Positions 35,771 to 45,700 of a DNA stretch of 64,000 nucleotides are shown one piece after another. This stretch comes from CAVQUE01 sp046290435 (GTDB taxonomy: Bacteria > Actinomycetota > Acidimicrobiia > Acidimicrobiales > UBA8592), in NCBI GenBank assembly GCA_046290435.1, contig JBKAGO010000035.1, positions 124,001 to 188,000 on the forward strand, written 5' to 3'. The translations under genes were made by a program, and so were the position numbers. Position 1 is the stretch's first letter, and each line of letters opens with the position of its first letter. The notes beneath the pieces were generated by a model, which worked only from the letters and a program-made list of their open reading frames with translations, was not told the DNA's origin and made no database searches.

Positions 35771-37663
35771 ATGACGATGCATGCCACGCCGGCGGGATCC
35801 GAGACGTCGGCGAACCCCGTCTTCGAAACGACCGACCGCACTGGCGCGCCCCCCGGCGCCGCCGGCCGCGGACGCCATCGTTTTCCCACCGCCACGATCG
35901 ACCCCGACCGGTCGCTCGGCTGGATGCGCCGGCTCTTCCCTCTCGTACAGGCACACCGCCGCGCCATGGTCCTCGGCATCGTCGCCGGCATCGTGGCCCT
36001 GGTGCTCCAGGTCGCCGTGCCGGCAATGGCCCGGGGTGCCATCGACGCCACCCGTGCCGGCGATCGCGGCGACCTGCAGCAGTGGGTGGTGCTGCTGCTG
36101 GCAGCGGGCGTGGGCAGGTTCGTGTTCGGCGCGCTCTACCGCTACGCCCTCTTCGAGCTCGCGTGGAGTGTCGAGACCGACCTGCGGGCCCTGCTTTACT
36201 CGCACCTCACGACGCTGTCGTTCTCCTACTACGACCGCACCCAGTCGGGCCAGGTCATCTCGCGCGCCAACAGCGACATCCGTTCGATCCAGGTACTGCT
36301 GGCCTTCGGACCGCTCGTGCTGATGAGCGTGCTGGCCTTCATGGTGGCGTTCGTGTTCATGCTGACCATCCACGTGCAGCTCACGCTGGTGGCGCTGTCG
36401 ACCCTGCCGGGCGTGTACTTCTTCGGGCAGCGCCTGCGCAACGTGGCGTTCCCGCTTACCTGGGTCAGCCAGGCCCGCATGGCCGAGATGGCCACCATCG
36501 TCGACGAGAACGTCAACGGCACCCGGGTGGTCAAGTCCTTCGCCGCCGAGGAGCGCCAGGTCGGGCTGCTGGCCCGATCGGCTGACCATCTGCGGTGGGC
36601 CAACGTCGAGGCCGTCCGGGCCCGGGCCCGCTACAACCCCTGGGTCGAGGCCCTCCCCCGCCTCGGCATGGCGCTCGTGCTGCTCTACGGCGGCCTGCTG
36701 GCCATCGACGGCGAGGTCAGCATCGGCACCCTGTTCGCATTCAACGCCTACGTCATCATGTTGCAGGCGCCGTTCCGCATGTTCGGCTTCCTGCTCCTGC
36801 AGAGCCAACGCGCCGCCGCGTCGGCCGGGCGCGTGTACGAGGTCCTCGACACCGAGCCCGACGTCCGCGATGCCCCCGATGCGCGCGATCTCGTCGTCGA
36901 CGGCGGGGCGATCTCGTTCCGCGGTGTGCGCTTCGGCTACCCGTCGGCAGCCCCGGTCGGTGACGGCCGCCGCCCCGACGTCCTCGCCGGCCTCGACCTC
37001 GACATCAACGCCGGCGAGACCGTCGCCATCGTCGGCCGCACGGGCAGCGGCAAGTCCACCATCGCCCGGCTCCTCGACCGCTTCTACGACGTCGACGCCG
37101 GATCCATCACCATCGACGGCCAGGACATCGCCGGAGCAACGCTCACCAGCCTGCGCGACCAGGTCGGTGTCGTCTTCGACGAGCCGTTCCTGTTCTCGGT
37201 GTCGGTGCGCGACAACATCGCCTACGCCCGCCCCGACGCCACCCTCGACGAGGTCGTCGCCGCGGCCCGGGCCGCGCAGGCGCACGACTTCGTCATGGCC
37301 CTCGAGCACGGGTACGACACCGTCGTCGGCGAGCGCGGCTACACGCTGTCGGGCGGGCAACGACAACGCATCGCCATCGCCCGCACGTTGCTGGCCAACC
37401 CGCCCATCCTGGTGCTCGACGACGCCACCAGCGCCATCGACGTCACCGTCGAGGAGCGCATCCACGCCGCGCTCGACACCCTGCTCGAGGGCCGCACGAC
37501 CCTGTTGATCGCCCATCGACTCTCCACCATCGCCCTGGCCGACCGAGTCGTGCTGCTCGAGGGCGGCGTGGTCGTCGCCGAGGGCACCCACGCCGAACTG
37601 CTCGCCACCGAGCCCCGCTACGTACAGATCCTCTCCGAGGCCGACCCCGGCGAGGCGCGCTGA
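35771..37663 (+). CDS. ABC exporter half-transporter A (degenerate ATP site)
   Basis: 630-residue TM-plus-ATPase half-transporter with six TM helices (about 50-330) and a C-terminal nucleotide-binding domain. Walker A is GRTGSGKSTI, signature YTLSGGQRQRIAIARTLL is canonical, but Walker B reads ILVLDDATSAID, with Asp where the catalytic Glu is expected; the Q loop reads VVFDEPFLF, lacking Gln. It overlaps the next exporter gene by one base (TGATG). The pairing suggests an obligate heterodimer with one inactive and one active ATP site. ATG at 35771 is the first in-frame start; no clear ribosome-binding site. Confidence 0.92.
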   Translation: MTMHATPAGSETSANPVFETTDRTGAPPGAAGRGRHRFPTATIDPDRSLGWMRRLFPLVQAHRRAMVLGIVAGIVALVLQVAVPAMARGAIDATRAGDRGDLQQWVVLLLAAGVGRFVFGALYRYALFELAWSVETDLRALLYSHLTTLSFSYYDRTQSGQVISRANSDIRSIQVLLAFGPLVLMSVLAFMVAFVFMLTIHVQLTLVALSTLPGVYFFGQRLRNVAFPLTWVSQARMAEMATIVDENVNGTRVVKSFAAEERQVGLLARSADHLRWANVEAVRARARYNPWVEALPRLGMALVLLYGGLLAIDGEVSIGTLFAFNAYVIMLQAPFRMFGFLLLQSQRAAASAGRVYEVLDTEPDVRDAPDARDLVVDGGAISFRGVRFGYPSAAPVGDGRRPDVLAGLDLDINAGETVAIVGRTGSGKSTIARLLDRFYDVDAGSITIDGQDIAGATLTSLRDQVGVVFDEPFLFSVSVRDNIAYARPDATLDEVVAAARAAQAHDFVMALEHGYDTVVGERGYTLSGGQRQRIAIARTLLANPPILVLDDATSAIDVTVEERIHAALDTLLEGRTTLLIAHRLSTIALADRVVLLEGGVVVAEGTHAELLATEPRYVQILSEADPGEAR

Positions 37664-39567
37664 TGGGCTTCGGACCTCCCGTCGGCTTCGGCGGCGCCAA
37701 CTCGGTCACCGCGTCACGCGACGCCGGTCTGCCCCACGCCGGGGTTCCCGGCCACCTCCAGGACGAGGTCGACGCGGTCCTGGCCCGCGAACCCGAGCAC
37801 CCCGATCCCCAGGTCTCCTTCAGCCACCGCAGCACCGAGGACGAGCCGTTCACCCTGCGGTCGTTCCTGTGGCCGCACCGGCGGGCGATGGTCGGTGCCG
37901 CGGCGCTGGTGGTGCTGGAGGCCGTGGCCTTGCAGGCCGGGCCGCTGCTGACCCAGATCGGCATCGACAGCGGCGTCGTGCCCGGCGACCGCGGCGTGCT
38001 GGTGACCGTTGCGCTCCTGTACGTCCTGAGCATCGTGGTGCACGGACTGACCAGCAGGGTCCGGACCCTGGTCACCGGCACGCTGGGCGAGAACCTCACC
38101 CGGGCGCTCCGCATCCGCGTGTTCTCCCACATGCAGCGCCAGTCGCTCGCCTTCTACACCGACGAGAAGGCCGGCGTGTTGATGACGCGCATGACGAGCG
38201 ACATCGAGGCGCTCAGCCAGCTGTTCCAGGAGGGCCTGGTCAACTTCGCCGTGCAGGCGCTGACGTTGGTGGTCATCACCGGCGTCATCATCTGGCTCGA
38301 CCCGATGCTGGCACTCATCACGCTCCTCGTCGTGTTGCCCGCGACCCTGCTGTCGAGCAACTGGTTCCGCAAGGCCTCCGATGCGTCGTACGGAGCCGTG
38401 CGCGACCGCATCGCCGCGGTGCTGTCGGACCTGCAGGAGAGCCTGGCCGGGGTGCGGGTCATCACCGCCCACAACCGCCGTGCCCACAACGTCGTGCACC
38501 ACACCGACGTGGTCGGCGACCACAAGACCGCCAACCTCGCGGCCATCCGGGCGGCGTCGATCTACACGCCCGGCACCGAGGCCATCGCGATCGTCGGCCA
38601 GGCGATGATCCTGCTGATCGGCGGGGCGATGGTCATCGACGGCCGCCTCGAGATCGGCGAGCTCACCGCGTTCCTGCTGTACCTGGCGGCGTTCTTCGCG
38701 CCGATCCAGACGCTCACCCAGCTCTACAACGGTTACCAGCAGGGTCAGGCCGCGGTGACCAAACTCCGCGAGCTCCTGGCCACGCGGCCGTCGGTCGAGG
38801 AGGCCGCAGACGCCGTCGAGCTGCCCCCGGTCGAGGGTCGCATCGACCTCTTGGGCGTCACCTTCGGCTATGACGACGGCACGCCCATCCTCCACGACGT
38901 CGACCTGCACCTGGCTGCCGGCGAGAGCCTCGCCGTGGTCGGCCCCACCGGTGCGGGCAAGTCGACCATCGCCAAGCTGGTCACCCGCTTCTACGACCCC
39001 CAGCAGGGACGGGTGTGCATCGACGGGCACGATCTGCGGACCGTCACCATCGAGTCGTTGCGGCGCCAGCTGGGCGTGGTGCCCCAGGAGGCGTTCCTGT
39101 TCGCAGGCACGATCCGCGACAACGTCACCTTCGCCCGACCCGACGCCACCGACGCCGAGGTGCGCGAGGCCATCGAGTCGGTCGGCATGGCGGACCTGGT
39201 GGCGGCCATGCCCGACGGCCTCGACACCGTGGTCCACGAGCGGGGCTCGTCGCTGTCGGCGGGCGAGCGTCAGCTGCTGGCCCTGGCACGGGCATTCCTG
39301 GCCCGTCCCCGTGTCCTGGTGCTCGACGAGGCCACCTCGAACCTCGACCTGCAGTCCGAAGCCCGCATCGAGCGCGCCCTCGACGTGCTGCTCGAGGGCC
39401 GCACCGCGGTGATCATCGCCCACCGCCTGGCCACCGTGATGAAGGCCGACCGCATCGCGGTCGTCGACGATGGCCGCATCGTCGAGATCGGCTCCCACGA
39501 CGAACTCGTCGCCGCAGGAGGGCGCTACGCCGCTATGCATGCCACATGGATGAGCCACGCGACATGA
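37663..39567 (+). CDS. ABC exporter half-transporter B (catalytic Glu present)
   Basis: 634-residue partner of the previous gene, with six TM helices after an ~65-residue cytoplasmic tail and a C-terminal ATPase domain. Walker A GPTGAGKSTI, Q loop VVPQEAFLFAG and Walker B VLVLDEATSNLD are intact, but the signature reads SSLSAGERQLLALA instead of LSGGQ. Combined with half-transporter A, its Walker B pairs with A's LSGGQ as the active site, while A's Asp pairs with this LSAGE as the degenerate site. Cargo unknown. Start ATG shares the A of the upstream TGA. Confidence 0.92.
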   Translation: MGFGPPVGFGGANSVTASRDAGLPHAGVPGHLQDEVDAVLAREPEHPDPQVSFSHRSTEDEPFTLRSFLWPHRRAMVGAAALVVLEAVALQAGPLLTQIGIDSGVVPGDRGVLVTVALLYVLSIVVHGLTSRVRTLVTGTLGENLTRALRIRVFSHMQRQSLAFYTDEKAGVLMTRMTSDIEALSQLFQEGLVNFAVQALTLVVITGVIIWLDPMLALITLLVVLPATLLSSNWFRKASDASYGAVRDRIAAVLSDLQESLAGVRVITAHNRRAHNVVHHTDVVGDHKTANLAAIRAASIYTPGTEAIAIVGQAMILLIGGAMVIDGRLEIGELTAFLLYLAAFFAPIQTLTQLYNGYQQGQAAVTKLRELLATRPSVEEAADAVELPPVEGRIDLLGVTFGYDDGTPILHDVDLHLAAGESLAVVGPTGAGKSTIAKLVTRFYDPQQGRVCIDGHDLRTVTIESLRRQLGVVPQEAFLFAGTIRDNVTFARPDATDAEVREAIESVGMADLVAAMPDGLDTVVHERGSSLSAGERQLLALARAFLARPRVLVLDEATSNLDLQSEARIERALDVLLEGRTAVIIAHRLATVMKADRIAVVDDGRIVEIGSHDELVAAGGRYAAMHATWMSHAT

Positions 39568-40394
39568 GCGTCGTCGATTCGGTGCCCGCCGGTGCGTCCG
39601 CCTCCTCCGGCGACTCCGCCGCGTTGGTGTTGCGCGAGGTCGGTCTGGTGCGCGACGGCGTCACCATCCTCGACGGCATCGACCTGCGGGTGGCACCGGA
39701 CGAACGCTGGGTGGTCCTGGGCCGCAACGGCTGCGGCAAGACGTCGCTGATGCAGATCGCCAGCTGCTACCTGCATCCCAGCCGCGGCGAGGTCGAGGTG
39801 CTCGGACGACGCCTGGGCCGCAGCGACATCCGCGAGCTCCGGCCGTTGGTGGGGTTCACCAGCGCCGGCTTCGCGGGGATGCTCCGCACCGACCTGCGGG
39901 CCCGAGACGTCGTGATGACCGCCAGGTACGGCGCCCTCGAACCGTGGTGGCACACCTACGACGACGCCGATCGCGCCAAGGCCGAGACCGAACTGGCACG
40001 TCTCGGAGCGGCCGGGCTGGCCGACCGGACCTTCGGGACGCTGTCGTCGGGCGAACGCCAGCGGGTGTTGCTCGCCCGCACCCTCATGACCGACCCCGGC
40101 CTGGTGCTGCTCGACGAGCCCACCGCAGCGCTCGACCTGGGTGGACGCGAAGAGCTGGTCGAGAGCCTCGCCGTGCTCGCGTCGGACCCCACCAGCGCAC
40201 CGATGGTGCTCGTCACCCATCACGTCGAGGAGATCCCGCCCGGGTTCACCCACGTGCTGATGATGGCCGCGGGAACAGTCCTGGCGTCGGGCCCGATCGC
40301 CTCGACGCTGACTGCTGCGAACCTCGGCCGCTGCTTCGGCCTCGACGTCGAGCTCGAACACCGACGGGGCCGTTGGGCCGCGTACCGGGCCTGA
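39564..40394 (+). CDS. ABC transporter ATPase (stand-alone)
   Basis: 276-residue ATPase with Walker A GRNGCGKTSL, signature GTLSSGERQRVLLARTL, Walker B LVLLDEPTAALDLGG and His switch VLVTHHVEEIPPGFTHVL. The closest group is the ModF/YlmA-type ATPases without a dedicated permease, where the His-switch context THHVEEI is common. The ATG at 39564 overlaps the stop of the exporter gene (ATGA); an in-frame ATG at 39546 is possible. It is the last gene of a three-gene operon. Whether it energises transport or has a non-transport role is unclear. Confidence 0.85.
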   Translation: MSVVDSVPAGASASSGDSAALVLREVGLVRDGVTILDGIDLRVAPDERWVVLGRNGCGKTSLMQIASCYLHPSRGEVEVLGRRLGRSDIRELRPLVGFTSAGFAGMLRTDLRARDVVMTARYGALEPWWHTYDDADRAKAETELARLGAAGLADRTFGTLSSGERQRVLLARTLMTDPGLVLLDEPTAALDLGGREELVESLAVLASDPTSAPMVLVTHHVEEIPPGFTHVLMMAAGTVLASGPIASTLTAANLGRCFGLDVELEHRRGRWAAYRA

Positions 40395-40425
40395 GCGGCC
40401 CGGCCGGGCTCACCGGACCCGACAG

Positions 40426-40632
40426 ATGCGGCTCCTCTGGACGTGGCGCGAGATCGAGTCCTGGAAGGTCGCCGGTGTGCCGGCCACCAGCCACGCCGTC
40501 GAGGCGCTCGGTGACGATCGCTGCCGTGCCGGATTCGGCGTCCCCGTCGCCGCAGCGCCGTATCTGGCCGTCTGCGCCCTGGCCCTGCGCCGCATCGAAC
40601 GGATCGTCGCAGGCCCGCCGGAACCTCTGTGA
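40426..40632 (+). CDS. Small hypothetical protein
   Basis: A 68-residue reading frame, MRLLWTWREIESWKVAGVPA onwards, 31 bp after the ABC ATPase. Third codon positions are nearly all G or C, as in the neighbouring genes. I do not recognise it. Its stop codon TGA falls in the left arm of the perfect inverted repeat at 40626-40673, and the convergent thiN stop falls symmetrically in the right arm, which favours a real or recently real gene end here. It has three Trp in the first 13 residues and no TM helix. Confidence 0.45.
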   Translation: MRLLWTWREIESWKVAGVPATSHAVEALGDDRCRAGFGVPVAAAPYLAVCALALRRIERIVAGPPEPL

Positions 40633-40673
40633 CGGGTTTGCACGCGCCCGATGGCGTGCAAACCCGTCACAGA
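40626..40673. terminator. Perfect 20-bp inverted repeat, bidirectional terminator candidate
   Basis: Arms 40626-40645 and 40654-40673 are exact reverse complements of 20 bases (outer end TCTGTGACGGGTTTG) around the 8-base loop GCCCGATG. The TGA stops of two convergent genes lie within the arms at the same symmetric position. No U-tract follows either side. A hairpin this long and perfect could terminate transcription from both directions, or be a dispersed palindromic repeat inserted at the gene ends. Confidence 0.7.
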
Positions 40674-41338
40674 CGCCGGCTGCCGGGCTGGATGGCCAGG
40701 ATCGTGCCGCCGGCGACACCGATGACGGCGTCTTCGGCAGCGAACTCGTTGCTGACGCCAAGGCTGGTGAAGGGCTCGAGCACCGCGTCCTCCAGCGACC
40801 AGCGCAGGCCCTTCGTCGTGACGCCTGTGGCCGGTCCCCCGAAGGCGACCAGCGAGATGACCTCACCCGGCGCGCCACGCAGCTGCCGCTCGACGTGGAC
40901 CGGGGTGACGACGGCCGAGCCGACCAGACCCGTCAGGACCATGTGCGGTCGCGGCGCAGCGAGCAGCACGAGGTTGCCCACCAGGTGATCGAGGCGGCCG
41001 CCGCCTCCGTCGACGATCCACACCGCGACGGGCCCCGCGCCCGAAGCCGCCGAAACCGACGCCCGCTCCTGGGCGATGTCCAGTGCCAGCTCCAGATCCG
41101 TGGCGTCCTTGTCGGTCGGGTGGCGCACGATGTCGGCACCGACGTCCTGCGCCCACGCGAGCCCCTCGGCACTGGCGCTGTCGAGGTCGCCGACCACGAC
41201 ATCCGGTCGCAGACCGAGACGACGGGCGTGATCGACGCCGGAGTCCGCAGCGATCACGAAGCTCGCCGGGGGCAGCCGGTCGGCGATCGAGGGTTTGGGC
41301 GCCTCTCCCCCGCCGATGACGACGATGGACTCGGTCAT
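40667..41338 (-). CDS. thiN: Thiamine pyrophosphokinase
   Basis: Enzyme that transfers pyrophosphate from ATP to thiamine, giving thiamine diphosphate. The 223-residue product has VVIGGGEAP, ADSGVDHARRLGLRPDVVVG, the metal-binding DLDS, HPTDKDATDLELALD and the WIVDGGGGRLDHLVGNLVLL block, which together define the family. ATG at 41338 overlaps the yceH-like stop by four bases. No TPP riboswitch is seen in front of the operon. Confidence 0.92.
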   Translation of the reverse strand: MTESIVVIGGGEAPKPSIADRLPPASFVIAADSGVDHARRLGLRPDVVVGDLDSASAEGLAWAQDVGADIVRHPTDKDATDLELALDIAQERASVSAASGAGPVAVWIVDGGGGRLDHLVGNLVLLAAPRPHMVLTGLVGSAVVTPVHVERQLRGAPGEVISLVAFGGPATGVTTKGLRWSLEDAVLEPFTSLGVSNEFAAEDAVIGVAGGTILAIQPGSRRL

Positions 41339-42102
41339 GAAGGCGGTGACATGGCTGCGCCGGGCGAACCCGTCGGATCGTCCGAGGTCGCCTCGCCGAG
41401 GACCGGTTCGGCGGCTGCGGCCTCCGGGAGCGGCTCGTCGAGCAATCCGTAGAGGTGGGTCACCAGCGCGCGGAGCTCGACGACCTCGGCTCGCAGCGCC
41501 TCGACCTCGGCGGAGGCCGACGAACGCGGGCCTCCAGCCGATCCACCACCGTCGACGCGCTGCCCCGAAGGCGATGCATAGGTCGGGGCGCCGCCCGCCG
41601 CGATCGTGGCCTCGTCGGGTTCGCCGCCGAGCAGGTGCACCCAGCGGGGTTCCTTCTGGCCGGGGCGACGTTCGAGACGGCGCACCAGCGGCTGCTCGCG
41701 GGCGGCGAGCTCCACCAGGGTGGCTTCGACCTCGTCGAGATCGATGAACGTGGCGGCGCGTTCGGTGCGGATGCGCAGCTCGCCGACGGTCTGGGGGCCG
41801 CGCAGCATCAACACGCCGAGCAGCGCGAGTGCTCGTTCGTCGAGCCCGAGCGCCTCGTCGAGGATGTGGCGGTGCTTGTTGGTCCGTCCGCCGGTGACGG
41901 TGCGGGCCAGACCGTCGGCGCGCAGCTCCATCATCGCGGTGTCGACCGTGCGTTCGTCGTAGTCGACGACGGGATCGCGATTCGACCGCTGATTGCAGGC
42001 GGCAACCAACGCATTGGTCGACAGGGGGTAGTTGTCCGGTGTGGTCAGGTGCTTCTCGACGAGGCACCCGAGGATCCGGATCTCGACCGGCGTTCGCTGC
42101 AT
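41335..42102 (-). CDS. YceH/DUF480 family protein
   Basis: 255-residue protein of the YceH family, function unknown. Two winged-helix domains are visible: RTPVEIRILGCLVEKHLTTP, with the typical NQRSNRDPV turn and KELVDY-like VVDYDERTVDTAMMEL, and a second from ALALLGVLMLRGPQTVGELR. The C-terminal ~70 residues are a low-complexity linker and a coiled-coil (SASAEVEALRAEVVELRALV), a common YceH tail arrangement. ATG at 42102. A strong hairpin at 42111-42140 lies directly in front of the start. Confidence 0.88.
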   Translation of the reverse strand: MQRTPVEIRILGCLVEKHLTTPDNYPLSTNALVAACNQRSNRDPVVDYDERTVDTAMMELRADGLARTVTGGRTNKHRHILDEALGLDERALALLGVLMLRGPQTVGELRIRTERAATFIDLDEVEATLVELAAREQPLVRRLERRPGQKEPRWVHLLGGEPDEATIAAGGAPTYASPSGQRVDGGGSAGGPRSSASAEVEALRAEVVELRALVTHLYGLLDEPLPEAAAAEPVLGEATSDDPTGSPGAAMSPPS

Positions 42103-42110
42103 TGCCCCAT

Positions 42111-42140
42111 CATGGCGCCCGGCCCGCTCCGGGCGCCATG
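42111..42140. terminator. Strong hairpin between WXG gene and yceH-like gene
   Basis: CATGGCGCCCGG and CCGGGCGCCATG form perfect 12-base arms around CCCGCT. On the minus strand it follows the WXG gene by 59 bp and ends eight bases before the yceH-like ATG, so it could terminate the WXG transcript or occlude the yceH ribosome-binding site. No U-tract follows. Confidence 0.55.
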
Positions 42141-42199
42141 TACGGGAGATCCTGCTGCCGACCGGCGACGGCGCAAATCAGCCGCGGCAGGGCTCGGGA

Positions 42200-42709
42200 T
42201 CAGCCGTAGGAGATCGTGCTGTCGACCTGGCGCAGGCCCTCGGCGAAGGCCGTCGTGCCCCGGCCCAGCGCCTGGTAGCGCTCGTTGATCTGGTTCATGA
42301 CGTTCGCGAACTGTCCTGCGACGTCGCCGTGGAACGACAGCACCATCCGCAGCAGCACACCCGAGAGCTCGTCGACTCCCTGCTGGGCAGCCTCGAGCAC
42401 AGCGCTGGTCTGGGTGTGCAGGTCGGCCTCGGCTGCGTCGGCGGCACCTCGACTGCGGCCCGTCCAGTTGGCGGCACCGAGGGTGGTCCGCGCTGCGGTG
42501 ATCTCGGTGCGCAGCGCCTCGGCCAGGCCGATGAACGTCGTGGTCAGGTGGTTGGTGACGTCGCCGATCTCGTCGACGAGCACCTGCGCGGTCGCGGCGG
42601 CATCGCTGGCGTGGGTCACCGAAGCGCCCCCGGCCGCGGCGAGCCGCGTGGTGACGTTTTCGATGTCCGACAGTGCGCCGCCGATGAGGGCTCCACTGGT
42701 ATCCGACAT
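42200..42709 (-). CDS. WXG-motif alpha-helical protein, putative type VII secretion substrate
   Basis: 169-residue, entirely helical, Ala-rich protein without a signal peptide. A Trp-Thr-Gly at residues 82-84 (GAANWTGRSRGAA) sits in the bend between two long helices, as in WXG100 proteins; the flanks (TTTFIGLAEALRTEITAA before, AEADLHTQTSAVLEAAQQGV after) are amphipathic. It is longer than the ~100 residues of classical WXG100, and no C-terminal YxxxD/E export signal is visible (YQALG only). AGGAG lies about eight bases before the ATG. It is 54 bp downstream of the EssC-like gene on the same strand, which is the main reason to call it a T7SS partner. Confidence 0.7.
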   Translation of the reverse strand: MSDTSGALIGGALSDIENVTTRLAAAGGASVTHASDAAATAQVLVDEIGDVTNHLTTTFIGLAEALRTEITAARTTLGAANWTGRSRGAADAAEADLHTQTSAVLEAAQQGVDELSGVLLRMVLSFHGDVAGQFANVMNQINERYQALGRGTTAFAEGLRQVDSTISYG

Positions 42710-42763
42710 GGTTCTGCTCCTGTGGTCGACCGCCTCTCGGCGGCCCCACGCCCCGACGACACT

Positions 42764-45700
42764 CTATGGTTTCGTTATGTTTCGTGCAACTTCGATGTCC
42801 TGGTCGCCGAGGTGACCGACCTGGACCAGGGCGACGTCGCCGCCGGTCACCACGAAGCCACGGCCCACCAGCATCGGTGCCGCCGTCGAGCGGGGCAGAC
42901 GCACTCCGAGCAGGTCGCCGTCGGCATCGAGACGGGGCTGCAACAGGATCCCCATGCCGGTGGCACGGACACTGAGGGTCCAGTGGCCGAACATGGAACC
43001 CAATCGATCGGACCGCCCGCCCACCACCAGACGGCAGTGCGCGAGGCCCTCGAGACGTTCGAGCCCCGGGGCCTCACCGATGCGATGGGCGTCGTCCACC
43101 ACCACCAGCCATCGTCGGGCGCTGTCTTCGACCGCATGGTCCAGGACATGGCCGAGCTGTTCCAGACTGCCCAGGGCATCGACGATGCCCACTTCGCGGC
43201 GCAGCGGCGAGCGGTCGTCGGCCACGGCCACCACCACCAGCGCCGGATCGGCCCGGCGCAGGGAGCGCAGCATCAGCCGCAGCGTGGTCGAGACGCCGCT
43301 GCGCGCCGTCCCCGCCACCAGGAGATGATCGCCGGGACGCAGGTCGAGCCGGCACACCTCGAGGTCGGGCTCGCCCACTCCGACCGGCACCGAGACCGAC
43401 TGCGAGCACGCGTGTGGTGCCGGCAGCGCCGCTGCGGGCACCGCGCTCGGCAGGCACCGCACCGGCGGCGCCTGTTCGATGCCGCCATCTGCCTCCGGTT
43501 CGTCCGGCACAGGGTGGAGCACTGCGGCCGCGGGCTCGGGCACCGACCCGGCGTCGGGGAACTGGACGACGAGGCGGCTGCCGACGTGCAGTCCCCGGCC
43601 CGGTCCACCCACAGGCAGGTCGTTGGATCGAAAGCCTGCCCCGGCGGCGTCCATCGGGTCGGCCAACCGGAGCAGGTACCGCTCGGTCACGGTGGCCAGA
43701 ATGGCCGTCGGGACCGCAGCCGGGCGCTCGGCGCCGATGACGGCCGAGATCCCGAAGGCCGGGCCATCCGCCAGCACGCGCCGCAGCTGTGAGGCGGCTT
43801 CGATGGCGTCGACGCCGTCGAGGTCGGCCAGCAGCGCTGGGAGCCCGTCGATGGCCACGATGATGCGGTCGGGTGACGGGGCGCCACCGGCACGCCGCTC
43901 CTCGAGGCACCGGTGGAGGAAGGCCACCAGCCGCAGCCGACGCTCCCGCTCGTCGCCGCGCACCACTGCGCCGACCTGCGGGGCCGCAGCCAGCGTGTCG
44001 AGCTCGCCGCCGTGGTCGAACACGTAGATCCAGCATCGCTGCGCCGACCAGCGACCGAGCGCGGCGCCGACGACCACGCGGATGGCGTTGGTGGTGCCGC
44101 TGCCCACGGCACCGAACACGCCCAGATGGCCGGCGTCGGGCCGCCACCACGTGGTGGTTCGGCACTGGTGGTCGGGATCGTCCGCGAGCGCCACCGCCAG
44201 CGAGACGTCGTCCGCGGATTCGTCGAGATCGTCGATGCCGACCATCGCCGGGAGGGGCTCGATCCACGGTCTTCGGGGCGGCGAGACGCCGGCGATGGTG
44301 CAGGTAGCGCGGCAGCGTTCGACGAGCACGGCCAGATCGTCGGGCCCGTCGTCGGACGGATCGGCGGTTCCCGCATCGCCGCCCTCGACCATGACGGCGG
44401 TCCGCGGCACGACCCGAGCGGCGGCCTGGTGGCCCCCTGTGGTGCGCGCCGTCGCCAACGCCGTCTGGACCGGCTGGGGCGCGCCTGGCCCGACGCGCAG
44501 GTAGGCACGCCCGGGTGTGGACCGGTCGATCGCGGCGGCGTCGCGGTGATCGATGACATCGACCGAATCGCCGGGGTCCTGCACCCGCAGGGCGATCCGC
44601 AGATTCGTGTTGGCCCGGATGTCGGCGCTGACCACGCCCGAGGGACGCTGGGTGGCCAGCACCAGGTGCACCCCGAGACTGCGGCCGCGCTGGGCGATTC
44701 CCACGAGCGCGCCGAGGAAGTCCGGCAGCTCCACCGCCAGCGTCGCGAACTCGTCGATCACCACCACCAGGCGCGGCAGGAGACCCTCGGGAGAACCGGC
44801 GCGCCGGTACGCATCGAGGCCGTCGGCGCCGGCGGCGCGCAGCCGGCGTTCGCGCAGCCGGAGCTCGGCCTCGAGCGACCGCAGCGCCCGGGCACCGAGC
44901 TGGTGGTCGAGGTCGGTGACCAGCCCGACGACGTGGGGCAGCGACGCGCAGGCGTCGAACGCGCTGCCGCCCTTGTAGTCGATCAGCACGAACACCAGCT
45001 CTTCGGGGCTCGACCCTGCGGCGAGCCCTGCGATGAGCGACCGGAGCAGCTCGCTCTTGCCGGACCCGGTGGTCCCGCCCACGAGGACGTGGGGTCCGTC
45101 GGCGTCGAGGTCGATCTCGACCGCACCGTCGGCGCCGATGCCGATGGGGGTCGCGCACCGCGTCGCCGCGGCCCAGGACGTGGCCATGGCTTCGGCGCTC
45201 GCGGCGCCGGCCCCGAGCAGGTCGAGCAGGGCCACCCTTGCCGGCAGCGACGACGTGACCTCGTCGAGTTCGGGGTCCTCGTGACGCGCCAGAGCCCGGG
45301 CCGCACGGCGCGCCAGGTCCTCGCCGATGCCTGCGATCACGACCTGGGGGATCGTTGTGCCGGCGCCGGGATACTCGATCAGTGCATCGCCGAGATCGTC
45401 GACGGTCACCACTGTGCAGACGCAGCCCGGCAGGTCCTCCACGGTCACCGCCACGACCACCCCTACCGTCGCCGACGCCGCCAGGAGACGCCGCACCGGT
45501 GCGCCCCGACCGACCAGCAGACCGGGAGCATCGACCACCACCAGAGCGGTGACGGCCTGTGGCGCAGATCCCGGACCCGCCCCGAGACCTGTTGAGCGCG
45601 CCGATGGGTCGGGCAGGGACTCGGCCGCAGCCCGCACCGCAGCGGTGCCGCAGCGCACGCGATGCGCCGCTCCGTCGACGCCGACGCGCGCGTGGGGCAG

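Noticed and set aside
42103..42199. TPP riboswitch for the thiN operon
   Set aside because: Only a simple 12-bp hairpin is present; the conserved TPP-binding internal loops are absent.
43913..45595. Plus-strand open frame inside the EssC-like gene
   Set aside because: Shadow of the third codon positions of the opposite gene; no motifs.
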